Shown here piece after piece: positions 8,503-16,705 of a stretch of 64,000 nucleotides of DNA (positions are counted from its first letter, which is position 1; each line of letters begins with the position of its first letter). The DNA lies in contig NZ_JACHCG010000001.1 in the NCBI RefSeq assembly GCF_014200595.1, positions 2,728,001 through 2,792,000 of the forward strand, read 5' to 3'. Position numbers and translations under genes: made by a program. The notes below the pieces were generated by a model. That model was not told the origin of the DNA and did no database searches. It saw only the letters and a program-made list of their open reading frames with translations. The stretch is from Pedobacter cryoconitis. GTDB taxonomy: Bacteria; Bacteroidota; Bacteroidia; Sphingobacteriales; Sphingobacteriaceae.

Positions 8503-9437
8503 ATGTCTGTCCGGTAAGCAGTAGGATTCATTCCAGCTTGTGCTTTGAAAAATTTATTGAAATGTGCCTGATCATCAAAGCCAAGCGCATAACCTATTTC
8601 GGATATGTTCCATTGCGTATGTTTAAGCAATATTTTGGCCTCTGATGCTATTCTGCTGTAAATATGTTCACTTGTAGTTTTACCAGTCGTCTTCATTACA
8701 ATCCGGTTTAGATAATTGATATGCACAGCAAGTTTGCCAGCAAAATCTTTAGGTGTCCGAAGTAATAACCGCTCTGAGCCGAATTCTATCAAAAACTGTC
8801 GTTCCAGCATTTCAATAAACCGGGCCGTTATCCTGGTGCCCGCATCAGCATATTGTAAATGGTTGTTATCAGGCCCCAATTTCATCGCCAGAAAAAGCAA
8901 TTGGTTCAGATAACTTCTGATCAATTCATATTTATAAATATAAGAGGTGTCGATTTCCTGATACATTCTTTGAAAAATTGATGCTACTTCATTGTATTGT
9001 TCTTCGTTAAGACTATAAACGGGTGGTACTCCAGGTACAAATAAAGGAAGATCTCCTAAGTTCAGCCTGAAATTTTCCTGATAAAATTCATCTTTAAATA
9101 CACAAAAGAAACCTGTAGTCCCCTCTTCTACCAGGTTATAAGAGTATGGGATTTGGGGATGAAAGAATAAAAGAGTTTTCCCCTTAACAGCTATACTTTG
9201 ATCTCCGTAATGAAATACATTTTCTCCCGCATACAGCATTACTTTATAAAAATTACGTCTCACATGCAAAGAAGGAGCTTCTCTACGCACACGATCTTCA
9301 ATACGAAAAACATTGAATTGTCCAATAGCTCTTTTGTCCGGACTGGAAAACCCATCAAACTTATACTGGTAAAATTCTTCAAGAGTTTCCATGTTCTGAG
9401 GGAAATATGAGTCTAAAGCATGGCAAAAATAGTTCAT
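8499..9437 (-). CDS. AraC-family transcriptional regulator
   Basis: About 312 residues from the ATG at 9437; a TTG six codons upstream and an ATG 15 codons downstream (METLEEF) are alternatives, the latter matching the start of the paralogue at 20033-20941. The N-terminal two thirds form a cupin-like sensor (HYGDQSIAVKGKTLLFFHP), and the C-terminal 100 residues carry two HTH motifs, with KILLKHTQWNISEIGYALGF and DQAHFNKFFKAQAGMNPTAYR as the second one. It is divergent from an aldehyde dehydrogenase gene whose promoter region has two 9-bp direct repeats 21 bp apart, typical of AraC half sites. It therefore probably activates that gene. It is close in sequence to the AraC gene at 20033. Confidence 0.88.
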   Translation of the reverse strand: MNYFCHALDSYFPQNMETLEEFYQYKFDGFSSPDKRAIGQFNVFRIEDRVRREAPSLHVRRNFYKVMLYAGENVFHYGDQSIAVKGKTLLFFHPQIPYSYNLVEEGTTGFFCVFKDEFYQENFRLNLGDLPLFVPGVPPVYSLNEEQYNEVASIFQRMYQEIDTSYIYKYELIRSYLNQLLFLAMKLGPDNNHLQYADAGTRITARFIEMLERQFLIEFGSERLLLRTPKDFAGKLAVHINYLNRIVMKTTGKTTSEHIYSRIASEAKILLKHTQWNISEIGYALGFDDQAHFNKFFKAQAGMNPTAYRTDI

Positions 9438-9505
9438 TTTCTTCGAATTCTGCAAAATGAATTTTTCTGGTTAAATGAATAACTCCTTTAGCCAATGCCA
9501 TGTCA

Positions 9506-9535
9506 TGGTTTGATTTATACAAACATTGGTTTGAT
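9506..9535 (+). promoter_or_regulatory. Candidate AraC-type operator: two direct repeats with 21-bp period
   Basis: TGGTTTGAT occurs at 9506-9514 and again at 9527-9535, exactly 21 bp (two helical turns) apart on the same strand, upstream of the aldehyde dehydrogenase promoter. Direct half sites with this spacing are the classic arrangement for AraC activators. Binding by the divergent AraC protein is inferred. Confidence 0.55.
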
Positions 9536-9564
9536 AGTGCCTAACCTCAACTTTTTTATCAGGG

Positions 9565-9572
9565 TACATTTG
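9565..9572 (+). promoter_or_regulatory. Candidate -7 element for the aldehyde dehydrogenase gene
   Basis: TACATTTG matches TAnnTTTG and lies 20 bases before the ATG at 9593. There is no good -33 TTG box, which fits a promoter that needs an activator; the proximal AraC-type half site ends 29 bases upstream of it. Confidence 0.5.
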
Positions 9573-9592
9573 TATCCTACAAAAACAAGAAC

Positions 9593-10981
9593 ATGGAAAC
9601 TATTAAAGTATACAATCCTTCCACAGGAAACTTAATTAATGAATGTGCAAATCTCAGTGAACCTGAAGTGAAAATTGCAGTTGACCGTACGGTGAATGCA
9701 TTTCCATCGTGGTCAAAAAAACTTGCCGCTGAACGTTCCGCTTTATTACGCAACTGGCATGATCTGGTCAAAGCAGACAAAGAAGAATTTGCAAAATTAT
9801 TGACAGCAGAAAACGGAAAATGTCTATCGGAATCCCGTGGGGAAATTGATTATGGTTTAGGATTTATTGAATGGTACGCAGAAGAAGCTAAGCGTTTATA
9901 TGGAGACACGGTCCCTACACATGATCCAAATGGAGCTGTCATCGTAACTAAAAATCCTATTGGCCCAACCGCAGCAATCACACCATGGAATTTTCCATTC
10001 ATGATGATTACACGTAAAATTGCTACAGCCTTGGCAGCAGGCTGTACAATGATTATAAAACCGGCAGAAGACACACCATTAACTGCTATAAAATTGTTAG
10101 CCTATGCACGCAAAGCCGGAATTCCGGAAGGTGTATTTGAACTGGTGACTGGTGATCCAAAAATGATTGGCCGGATTTTTACAGCTGATGCCCGTATCCG
10201 CAAAATCTCCTTCACAGGATCGACCCAGATTGGTAAACTTTTAGTGGAACAAAGTGCTGCTACCCTTAAAAAGCTAACGATGGAGCTTGGTGGTAATGCG
10301 CCGTTTATTATTTTTGACGATGCAAATATTGAAAATGCGGTAAAAGGTCTGGTGAGTGCAAAACTGAGAAATTCAGGACAAGTATGTATTTCACCCAATC
10401 GTATATATGTCCAGCAAACTTGTTATGACCAGGTGATTAAACTGTTAAAAGATTCAGTTTCACAAATAAGAGTTGATGATGGCTTACAGGAGGAATTTGT
10501 TGTTGGCCCGCTGATCAATCAAAAGGCAATCGATAAAGTGGAGGCCTTGATTTCTACTACGGTTAAGCAAGGAGCTAAAGTAATATATGGCGGAAAAATC
10601 CATGCAAAAGGCGGGCTTTTCTATGAGCCGACCATTTTAACTGAGCTGACAGATGATATGGAGATTAATCAAACTGAAATCTTCGGGCCTGTTTTCGCGG
10701 TATATACATTTGACACTGAGCAAGAGGTAATAGAACGCGCAAACCATACAGCTTACGGCCTGGTTGCCTACGCTTATACTGAAAACCTTGGCCGGGCATT
10801 CAGACTTTCACAACGCATTGAATCTGGTATGGTCATTTTAAACAGTGGCTCTGTTGGTACTGCATCAGTACCTTTTGGAGGCATAAAAGAATCAGGGTAT
10901 GGACGTGAGGGCAGTTATTATGGTATAGAAGAATATGTAGAGATTAAGTATAGCTTGTTTTCGGGACTGAACTTGCAATAA
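9593..10981 (+). CDS. NAD(P)-dependent succinate-semialdehyde dehydrogenase family protein
   Basis: A 462-residue aldehyde dehydrogenase. It shows the cofactor-binding segment ITPWNFPFMMITRKIATALA (about 122-141), the glycine-rich FTGSTQIGKLL, the catalytic glutamate in TMELGGNAPFI and the nucleophilic cysteine in GQVCISPNR (about residue 264), followed by EIFGPVFAVY and the C-terminal PFGGIKESGYGREG. The length and the PWNFPF/GGIKESG motifs are closest to the GabD group, which oxidises succinate semialdehyde to succinate, but related enzymes act on other small aldehydes. It stands alone with a divergent AraC regulator and its own terminator, which suggests induction by an aldehyde or its precursor. 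Confidence 0.88.
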   Translation: METIKVYNPSTGNLINECANLSEPEVKIAVDRTVNAFPSWSKKLAAERSALLRNWHDLVKADKEEFAKLLTAENGKCLSESRGEIDYGLGFIEWYAEEAKRLYGDTVPTHDPNGAVIVTKNPIGPTAAITPWNFPFMMITRKIATALAAGCTMIIKPAEDTPLTAIKLLAYARKAGIPEGVFELVTGDPKMIGRIFTADARIRKISFTGSTQIGKLLVEQSAATLKKLTMELGGNAPFIIFDDANIENAVKGLVSAKLRNSGQVCISPNRIYVQQTCYDQVIKLLKDSVSQIRVDDGLQEEFVVGPLINQKAIDKVEALISTTVKQGAKVIYGGKIHAKGGLFYEPTILTELTDDMEINQTEIFGPVFAVYTFDTEQEVIERANHTAYGLVAYAYTENLGRAFRLSQRIESGMVILNSGSVGTASVPFGGIKESGYGREGSYYGIEEYVEIKYSLFSGLNLQ

Positions 10982-11005
10982 TTACTGTACAACAAAACCC
11001 TTTGA

Positions 11006-11039
11006 AAAACACCGTATCATTTGATTGATACGGTGTTTT
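11006..11039 (+). terminator. Rho-independent-type terminator after the aldehyde dehydrogenase gene
   Basis: A perfect 14-bp inverted repeat (AAAACACCGTATCA / TGATACGGTGTTTT) with a 6-nt loop, ending in a short T run, begins 25 bases after the stop codon. Symmetric A and T flanks mean it could also serve the convergent HxlR gene, which ends at 11063. Confidence 0.8.
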
Positions 11040-11062
11040 CTATGATATGGCCTGTTTACAAA

Positions 11063-11419
11063 TTAAGCTTTTGGTGGATACTCAATACCTGCTTCCTGGA
11101 TTAGTTCATAACCATACTTCATAATATGCTCAATCACCGGGATTGCTTTTAATCCTTTTGCCGTAATCTTATACTCTACTTTAGGTGGAACGACGGGATA
11201 AACAGTCCGTTCAATAAGTTGCTTCTCTTCCAGCTCCCGCAACTGACTCGTCAGCATTTTGTGCGTAATATGGGGAATATCTTTTTTCAATTCTCCATAC
11301 CTGAGGATGTTTGCCTGAAGTCTCCATAGGATAGGCATTTTCCATGTTCCCCCAATATGTTTTAAGGCAAATTCAATCGGAGTATAGTACAGTTTTTTAT
11401 CGTGAAAAAATTCTGGCAT
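11063..11419 (-). CDS. HxlR-family transcriptional regulator
   Basis: A 118-residue winged-helix protein with the HxlR pattern: PIEFALKHIGGTWKMPILWRL at residues about 13-33, then YGELKKDIPHITHKMLTSQLRELEEKQLI (recognition helix) and the wing with VEYKITAKG. The redox-sensing cysteine that usually precedes the first helix in this family (as in C-P-V/I-E) is replaced by Thr, so thiol sensing at that site is unlikely. It is divergent from an MFS exporter gene and most likely controls it. Confidence 0.88.
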   Translation of the reverse strand: MPEFFHDKKLYYTPIEFALKHIGGTWKMPILWRLQANILRYGELKKDIPHITHKMLTSQLRELEEKQLIERTVYPVVPPKVEYKITAKGLKAIPVIEHIMKYGYELIQEAGIEYPPKA

Positions 11420-11528
11420 GATTAAGCTTCTAATTATCAGTATACTTTCCTTTTTGATAGTATTTCACATAAAAGTGCATATCATCTAATCAGGTTATCT
11501 ATGCTTCAAATTTGCACAAAAAACAAAT

Positions 11529-12665
11529 ATGAAAAGAACACTTTACGTACTGGCTTTAGGGATTTTCGGAATTACAACAACCGAATTTGGTGTGATCGGT
11601 ATATTACCACAAATAGCAGACACTTATCATATTACTATTGATAAAGCGGGATGGTTATTAAGCATTTTTGCACTGATTATAGCAATCTCTGCTCCTTTTA
11701 TCACATTAGCATTCTCGGATGCTGATAGAAAAAGAACTTTATTACTGGTAATAGCATTATTTTCGATTTCCAACATTCTCTCTGCTATCGCGCCATCATT
11801 TCCATTTTTACTCTTTGCCCGTGCCTTGCCCGCAATTTTACATCCTGTTTTCTGGTCTGTTGGTTTGGCCGTTGCAGCAGGCTCTGTACCTGCTGATGAG
11901 TCGCCTAAAGCTGTTAGCATTGTATTTGGTGGATTAACGTTAGCCACAGTTTTCGGAATACCTATGGCAACATTTATGGCAGAAATGTTTAGCTGGAGGG
12001 CTTCTTTTGTCTTATCTGCTGTAATCAATAGTATTTCATTTTTATCTCTATGGATTTTCCTTCCTTATATCCCCGTCTCCGGGGCAAAAATCAAAATTTC
12101 TTATTGGAAGATACTAGGTAACCGTAGTCTGCTATTCAGCCTTTTGTTAGCTTGTCTGATGATTTCAGCAATGTTCTCTACCTATGGTTATCTGGCTGAT
12201 TACTTAAAAAACATCACCCATATGACTGGTTCGGAAATCGGAGTAATGTTGCTGATATTTGGTATAACTGGTGTTGCAGGGAATTACTTTTCCGGCAAAC
12301 TTTTAAGTAAAAACAAGGAAAGGACTACACTACTTTTTATAGTATCACTTTTAGGAATTCACAGCTTAACTTATTTTATGGGAGCTAATTATAACCTTAT
12401 GGTATTCCTCATCATATTTTGGGGATTTATCCATTCCGGTGGTTTTTTGATCAGTAATGTAAATATTACTTCTTCAACTTCAGAAGCACCCGAATTCATC
12501 AATAGTATTTTCACTTCCTGTGGAAATCTGGCCGTAACAATCGGATCCACAATTGGTGGATTGGCCATCTTAAAAATTGGTATTCATCAGTTACCATGGA
12601 CAAGCATTGTCCTGCTTGGCTTATCACTACTGGTATTCACTTTAAAGAGCCTCACAAAAATGTGA
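11529..12665 (+). CDS. MFS transporter, AraJ/DHA1-like
   Basis: A 378-residue membrane protein with about 12 hydrophobic segments. The N-terminus (FGITTTEFGVIGILPQIADTYHIT) is the TTEFxxxGxLPxIA signature of the AraJ/YdhP/PbuE branch of drug:H+ antiporter-like MFS proteins, and SDADRKRTLLL is a weak form of motif A after helix 2. It is transcribed away from an HxlR regulator, the common pairing for inducible small-molecule exporters. The substrate is unknown (arabinose polymers, purines and drugs are all reported for relatives). Confidence 0.87.
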   Translation: MKRTLYVLALGIFGITTTEFGVIGILPQIADTYHITIDKAGWLLSIFALIIAISAPFITLAFSDADRKRTLLLVIALFSISNILSAIAPSFPFLLFARALPAILHPVFWSVGLAVAAGSVPADESPKAVSIVFGGLTLATVFGIPMATFMAEMFSWRASFVLSAVINSISFLSLWIFLPYIPVSGAKIKISYWKILGNRSLLFSLLLACLMISAMFSTYGYLADYLKNITHMTGSEIGVMLLIFGITGVAGNYFSGKLLSKNKERTTLLFIVSLLGIHSLTYFMGANYNLMVFLIIFWGFIHSGGFLISNVNITSSTSEAPEFINSIFTSCGNLAVTIGSTIGGLAILKIGIHQLPWTSIVLLGLSLLVFTLKSLTKM

Positions 12666-12690
12666 AGCTCTAATTAACTGCAAAAGAATA

Positions 12691-13176
12691 TCAGGGTCTG
12701 TCCCAAAAGAAAGGAGGTTCAATACCCAGGCTACGCAAGTATACATACCCTTGTCCGCGATGATGAATCTCATTGTCTATAAAATAAAAAACGGAAGACC
12801 AGACTGTTCCTTTATACTTACCGAAAATTGTAATTTCTTCTGAGAACCTTTCAGCAGGAATCTGTGCCCAATAAGTATTTATTGTTACTGTAGACTCGTC
12901 CCACAATTGCAGCAATTGCTCCTTTTGTGTAATTCCTTTAAATTGTTCATTCAATTCATTAACTGTATTGGTTGCGATTTCCTGTATTCCCGGACCACCA
13001 ATAGCCAATAACTCCATAACCATTCCAGCAAAACTCCGCATTCCACCTATCGAATAATCAAAAAGTTCTTTTTCCGGGAAAACTTCTATTACTTTTCGGG
13101 TTAAGTTACGGTGCCCCTGCCAGTGTGCCAGTAATTCTGCTGTGTTGATTACCTGTTGAGCTGTGATTGTGTTCAT
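12691..13176 (-). CDS. DinB-family protein
   Basis: A 161-residue four-helix-bundle protein. It has the DinB layout: an N-terminal helix with a His (LLAHWQGHRNL), a middle region with SFAGMVMELLAI, and the C-terminal IDNEIHHRGQGYVYLRSLG, where the HHRGQ motif supplies metal ligands. DinB/YfiT proteins include thiol-dependent S-transferases and damage-induced proteins; most remain uncharacterised. It is downstream of, and convergent with, the MFS gene, and may be followed by the SDR gene on the same strand. Confidence 0.85.
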   Translation of the reverse strand: MNTITAQQVINTAELLAHWQGHRNLTRKVIEVFPEKELFDYSIGGMRSFAGMVMELLAIGGPGIQEIATNTVNELNEQFKGITQKEQLLQLWDESTVTINTYWAQIPAERFSEEITIFGKYKGTVWSSVFYFIDNEIHHRGQGYVYLRSLGIEPPFFWDRP

Positions 13177-13280
13177 AATTTTATCTTTAGCTTGTGATTT
13201 GATAGTGTAAAACTATAACCGCGTAGTGACAACAGTATGTCAGCAGCTAAATTATTCAGCTAATCTGGAACTAAAACAGC

Positions 13281-14072
13281 CTAAATCCCGGTTAAAACAC
13301 CACCATCTGCACGTAAGCTCGCACCATTTGTAGCAATTGATAAAGGACTGGAAAGATAAACAGCAAGGTTCGCCAGCTCTTGCGGATCAATAAACCGCTG
13401 CAAGAGTGAAGTCGGATTAGTACTGCTGCCAATATAGGCTTTAAGTTGTTCCGGATCCTGATTTTGAGCATGGGCAATTTGTTGTATAACTTCTGCTACC
13501 CCATCCGAATAAGTTGGCCCGCCCAATATAGTATTCACTGTAACCTGAGTACCCTTAGTTAATTTTGCCAGGCCATTACTTATCGCTACCAATGCCGTTT
13601 TAGTCATCCCATAATGAATCATGTTGTCAGGAATATTGATGCCCGATTCACTGCTGATAAAAATCACCCTGCCCCAATTCTTATTCAGCATTTTAGGCAG
13701 CAAAATACGCGAAAGCCGCACTCCGCTCATCACATTGACTTCAAAAATCCTCATCCAGTCAGCATCTGTTATAGCATCAAAAGATTTGAGTTCAAAAATG
13801 CCCACATTGTTGATCAGAATATCAATTGAAGGCAATGAATTTATTAAGGCTTCGACTTCCTCACTTTTAGAGAAATCGGCCGCAATTCCTGAGATCTGAC
13901 TATCAGGATATAATTGTTTCAGGCTTTCTATAGCAAGATCTATTTTTTGTTGGGTACGCCCATTAAGAATAACGCTTGCGCCTTCTTTTACTAACTGTTT
14001 GGCTATCGCAAAGCCGATACCTTGTGTAGAACCGCTGATAAATGCTGTTTTTGAATCTAAATGTAAATCCAT
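13281..14072 (-). CDS. Short-chain dehydrogenase/reductase under TetR control
   Basis: A 263-residue classical SDR. The cofactor motif is SGSTQGIGFAIAKQL (TGxxxGIG form with Ser for the first Thr), followed by NNVG, the catalytic Ser in ISSESGINIP, and YGMTKTA (Tyr-x-x-x-Lys). The C-terminal LSSPLSIATNGASLRADGG is the usual end of the fold. The substrate is not evident. A 16-bp TGTA-N8-TACA site lies 17 bases before the ATG and is nearly the same as one in front of the adjacent TetR gene, so this SDR is probably the main target of that repressor. Confidence 0.88.
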   Translation of the reverse strand: MDLHLDSKTAFISGSTQGIGFAIAKQLVKEGASVILNGRTQQKIDLAIESLKQLYPDSQISGIAADFSKSEEVEALINSLPSIDILINNVGIFELKSFDAITDADWMRIFEVNVMSGVRLSRILLPKMLNKNWGRVIFISSESGINIPDNMIHYGMTKTALVAISNGLAKLTKGTQVTVNTILGGPTYSDGVAEVIQQIAHAQNQDPEQLKAYIGSSTNPTSLLQRFIDPQELANLAVYLSSPLSIATNGASLRADGGVLTGI

Positions 14073-14088
14073 AATATTATTTTATTTT

Positions 14089-14104
14089 TGTAATGATTGA
14101 TACA
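14089..14104. promoter_or_regulatory. Candidate TetR operator before the SDR gene
   Basis: TGTAATGATTGATACA has TGTA-N8-TACA symmetry. Read on the minus strand it is TGTATCAATCATTACA, which differs from the site upstream of the TetR gene (TGTATCGATTACTACA) at only three of 16 positions. Confidence 0.65.
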
Positions 14105-14121
14105 TAATTGAACAAAAAAAA

Positions 14122-14703
14122 TCAACTGATGAGATCCAGCTGCATTTCAATCTGTTTTTGGAGAACTTTATTGTCGGGATACATTCTTCTGGTCACGTTC
14201 AATCCATTCCAGAATGTAATCAGATATCTGCCCAGAATGACCGGATCGGTTTGATTTTTTATGCGGCCATCCTGCTGTCCCTTTTCAATGGCTAAAGCAA
14301 ACATTTTTTCCACGTCTTTCAAGATTGTTATGGCCTGGTTTTCAAGCCCGATATCAATAAAAGTCATTTCTGTTACTGTATTTGAAATAAGACAGCCTTG
14401 CAGATGCGTATGCTGATCAGCTGTAGCCATACTTCTAAAGAAATCCTTAATCAAATCAATTGGCGAATCACTACTGCTGAGCTCAGCCTTGAACTGTATA
14501 AATGCTTCCCGTCGTTGTTGTATTGCTTTTTGAAATAACTCTTTTTTACCCCCTTTAAAAGTATTATAGAAACTACCACTTCCCATGCCAGTAGCCGTTA
14601 ATAAATCAGCCAGAGAAGTAGCGGTATATCCTTTTTCCCAAAAAACTTTCTGGGCTTTTAAAATCACCTCTTCGTTGTCAAAAGTAACTGGTCTTCCTTT
14701 CAT
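14122..14703 (-). CDS. TetR/AcrR-family transcriptional regulator
   Basis: A 193-residue protein from the ATG at 14703; the longer frame begins with TTG and would run through the operator, so the ATG is preferred. The start KGRPVTFDNEEVILKAQKVFWEKGY, followed by TSLADLLTATGMGSGSFYNTFKGGKKELF, is the TetR helix-turn-helix (about 1-50). The C-terminal ligand domain with LQGCLISNTVTEM resembles the AcuR/YxaF type group that regulates oxidoreductases. It lies just upstream of the SDR gene on the same strand and has a matching operator in front of both genes, so self-repression and SDR repression are likely. Confidence 0.88.
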   Translation of the reverse strand: MKGRPVTFDNEEVILKAQKVFWEKGYTATSLADLLTATGMGSGSFYNTFKGGKKELFQKAIQQRREAFIQFKAELSSSDSPIDLIKDFFRSMATADQHTHLQGCLISNTVTEMTFIDIGLENQAITILKDVEKMFALAIEKGQQDGRIKNQTDPVILGRYLITFWNGLNVTRRMYPDNKVLQKQIEMQLDLIS

Positions 14704-14713
14704 TGCCTTATTT

Positions 14714-14729
14714 TGTAGTAATCGATACA
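14714..14729. promoter_or_regulatory. Candidate TetR operator before the TetR gene
   Basis: TGTAGTAATCGATACA, 10 bases before the TetR ATG, has TGTA-N8-TACA symmetry and is shared with the SDR promoter. Overlap with the expected transcription start suggests autorepression. Confidence 0.65.
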
Positions 14730-14799
14730 AAAATAGTTATTTTTTTGAATTAAGAGAATTATTTTTAATAAATGAACTTATTGAATTCAGTCTTTCAGA

Positions 14800-15147
14800 C
14801 TACTCGTTTATCATTAATTCTTCATTAGTCAATGCAAAATAAAGATTCTGAAGCTGGTGAACATATTGCAGTTTATAATCCAACATGGCTATTTCGCCAT
14901 CCATAGGCTGCAAACTTTCATTGAGTACGAATTGATGACCATTCTTTTTCTCTAATACATAAGTAGTTTCGTTTCCTTCTTCATATTCAAATTCAAAACG
15001 TTCAAAACCAAATTTAACTATCCACTCCTCTGTTAAAAGAATCGGATCCATCAATCCTGCGGAATCAATATCAGATCCATACGGGATTTGCTCCGGATGG
15101 CCATGATCCATTGTATAATTCCCGATTCTTAGTTCGCTCGCTTCCAT
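14800..15147 (-). CDS. Hypothetical protein of a Bacteroidota-restricted family
   Basis: A 115-residue acidic protein. The opening ELRIGNY, the central LTEEWIVKFGFERF and the end YVHQLQNLYFALTNEEL are hallmarks of a small family common in Bacteroidota genomes and their phages, usually left as hypothetical. No catalytic motif, signal or membrane segment is visible. It appears to be a single-gene unit with its own TAATTTTG promoter element. Function is unknown. Confidence 0.75.
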   Translation of the reverse strand: MEASELRIGNYTMDHGHPEQIPYGSDIDSAGLMDPILLTEEWIVKFGFERFEFEYEEGNETTYVLEKKNGHQFVLNESLQPMDGEIAMLDYKLQYVHQLQNLYFALTNEELMINE

Positions 15148-15164
15148 AATTTATTCTTTGCGCG

Positions 15165-15172
15165 CAAAATTA
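15165..15172 (-). promoter_or_regulatory. Candidate -7 element for the 115-residue hypothetical gene
   Basis: TAATTTTG on the minus strand matches TAnnTTTG and ends 17 bases before the ATG at 15147. No convincing -33 box is present. The rest of the 257-base gap up to 15404 holds nothing I can assign. Confidence 0.4.
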
Positions 15173-15404
15173 GCAATAAAAGCCATACTTATTCGTCCGG
15201 ATAAGTATATAGGTGTCATCTCAAACAGATATTACGAACCTTTTAATCAGTATTTTATTTTCTGGAATGCTTTTGGTGGTAAATAAGAGGAACTATCCCG
15301 GGTCGTATTGTCATCGGTGTTGGAAGGGTACTTAACCCTTTCTTTAATATTTGTGGAATACCCACAAAACATAAGCCTTTCGTGCTTACTAAAAAACCAG
15401 CTAT

Positions 15405-16694
15405 ATGAACAATGATTTTATACATTATCCTGTCGGCCCAGTTGCTTTAAAAATGACTGTTGCTATAGGTATTGGCATGCTGATAGGCATGGAGCGGAAA
15501 TGGTCGCATAAAGAGGCCGGAATCAGAACATTTTCAATTGTCGCACTATTGGGAATGCTCTCCACTCTTGCAGGACACGATTTTATCATTGTGGCCATGG
15601 TAGGCGTATTCTTATTGGCGATCGGTATGAATGCGCGCAGCCTGATGGCCAATGAATCTGTCGAGATCACAACCTCAGCGGCGCTGATTGCTAATTATAT
15701 ATTGGGCGTTCTGGTAGGTATGGGACATATATTTACCCCCGTTGCCGGCGCTATTGTGATTACAATGCTGCTGGCCTGGAAAACAGAGCTGAACAAATTT
15801 GCAGGAGGGCTCCTTCCCTCAGAGATAAGGAGTGCTATTTTACTGGGTTTGATTGGTTTTGTAATCTTCCCGGTATTGCCCAACAGGTATGTTGATCCCT
15901 GGCACTTATTCAATCCGAGTGATGCCTGGATAAGTGTAATTGCAATTGCAGGAATTGGATTTGTGAATTACGTATTTCTGCGTGTATTCAGTACGCGCGG
16001 CCTATATCTGGGGGCGATATTTGGCGGCCTGGTCAATAGTACAGCAACTGTGGCCGAAGTGAGTTCCAGAGTTCAAAGTGCAGGCACACCTTCAAAAATA
16101 ACAACACTATCCAGCCTGATCAATATTTCAATGTTTGTAAGAAACATGTTATTGGCAGCTATATTTGTTCCACTTTCGCTCACCGCAACACTTATACCAC
16201 TACTTGCCATGTCTTGTGTAGCAGCATTATGGATATGGCGTGATTATAGTTTAGAGAAAGCAGATGTAACTACACCGCAGGCTACCATTAAACTGGCGTC
16301 TCCTATTTCTTTAACAAAAGTACTGTGGTTTGGTGTATTATTCATCATCATCCAGGCAGCAGGTATTTTACTGACCCGCTATTTTGGAAGTCTTGGTATT
16401 CTGGGTACCGGTTTCTTTGGCGGGCTGATCAGCAGTGCAAGTACTACTGTAGCCGCTGCTACCATGGCTGCACATGGACAGATTAGTCCGGCAGTTGCAG
16501 GTAGCGCAGCCATTATCTCTTCTATGGCCAGCGCACTAATTGATCTGCCGATTGTTTGGAAAACAATACACGATAAAAAAATCGTCAGGACTTTTACCTA
16601 TAAATTATTGAGTATTATTTTAGTAGGTATTACCATGATTGTACTGGATCGTGTTTTTCAACTTTCTGAGATATTCGTCAGCTATTTACAATAA
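15405..16694 (+). CDS. MgtC/SapB and DUF4010 membrane protein
   Basis: A 429-residue integral membrane protein. The first about 130 residues are an MgtC/SapB domain (IGIGMLIGMERKW...AGIRTFSIVALLG), and the remainder is the DUF4010 domain, with IFGGLVNSTATVAEVSSR and GGLISSASTTVAAATMA as two similar re-entrant-like segments about 125 residues apart, suggesting an internal repeat. Roughly a dozen hydrophobic stretches are seen. The two-domain architecture is widespread, but its transport or sensory role is not established. It stands alone and converges with the TPR gene. Confidence 0.87.
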   Translation: MNNDFIHYPVGPVALKMTVAIGIGMLIGMERKWSHKEAGIRTFSIVALLGMLSTLAGHDFIIVAMVGVFLLAIGMNARSLMANESVEITTSAALIANYILGVLVGMGHIFTPVAGAIVITMLLAWKTELNKFAGGLLPSEIRSAILLGLIGFVIFPVLPNRYVDPWHLFNPSDAWISVIAIAGIGFVNYVFLRVFSTRGLYLGAIFGGLVNSTATVAEVSSRVQSAGTPSKITTLSSLINISMFVRNMLLAAIFVPLSLTATLIPLLAMSCVAALWIWRDYSLEKADVTTPQATIKLASPISLTKVLWFGVLFIIIQAAGILLTRYFGSLGILGTGFFGGLISSASTTVAAATMAAHGQISPAVAGSAAIISSMASALIDLPIVWKTIHDKKIVRTFTYKLLSIILVGITMIVLDRVFQLSEIFVSYLQ

Positions 16695-16705
16695 ACATGG
16701 GGCTC

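Noticed and set aside
11439..11446. AGTATACT palindrome between the HxlR and MFS genes
   Set aside because: Eight bases in AT-rich DNA are expected by chance, and no second copy or longer symmetry supports an operator.
14704..14730. A nine-residue extension of the TetR protein from a TTG
   Set aside because: It would place the start inside the likely operator; the ATG at 14703 gives the standard TetR N-terminus.
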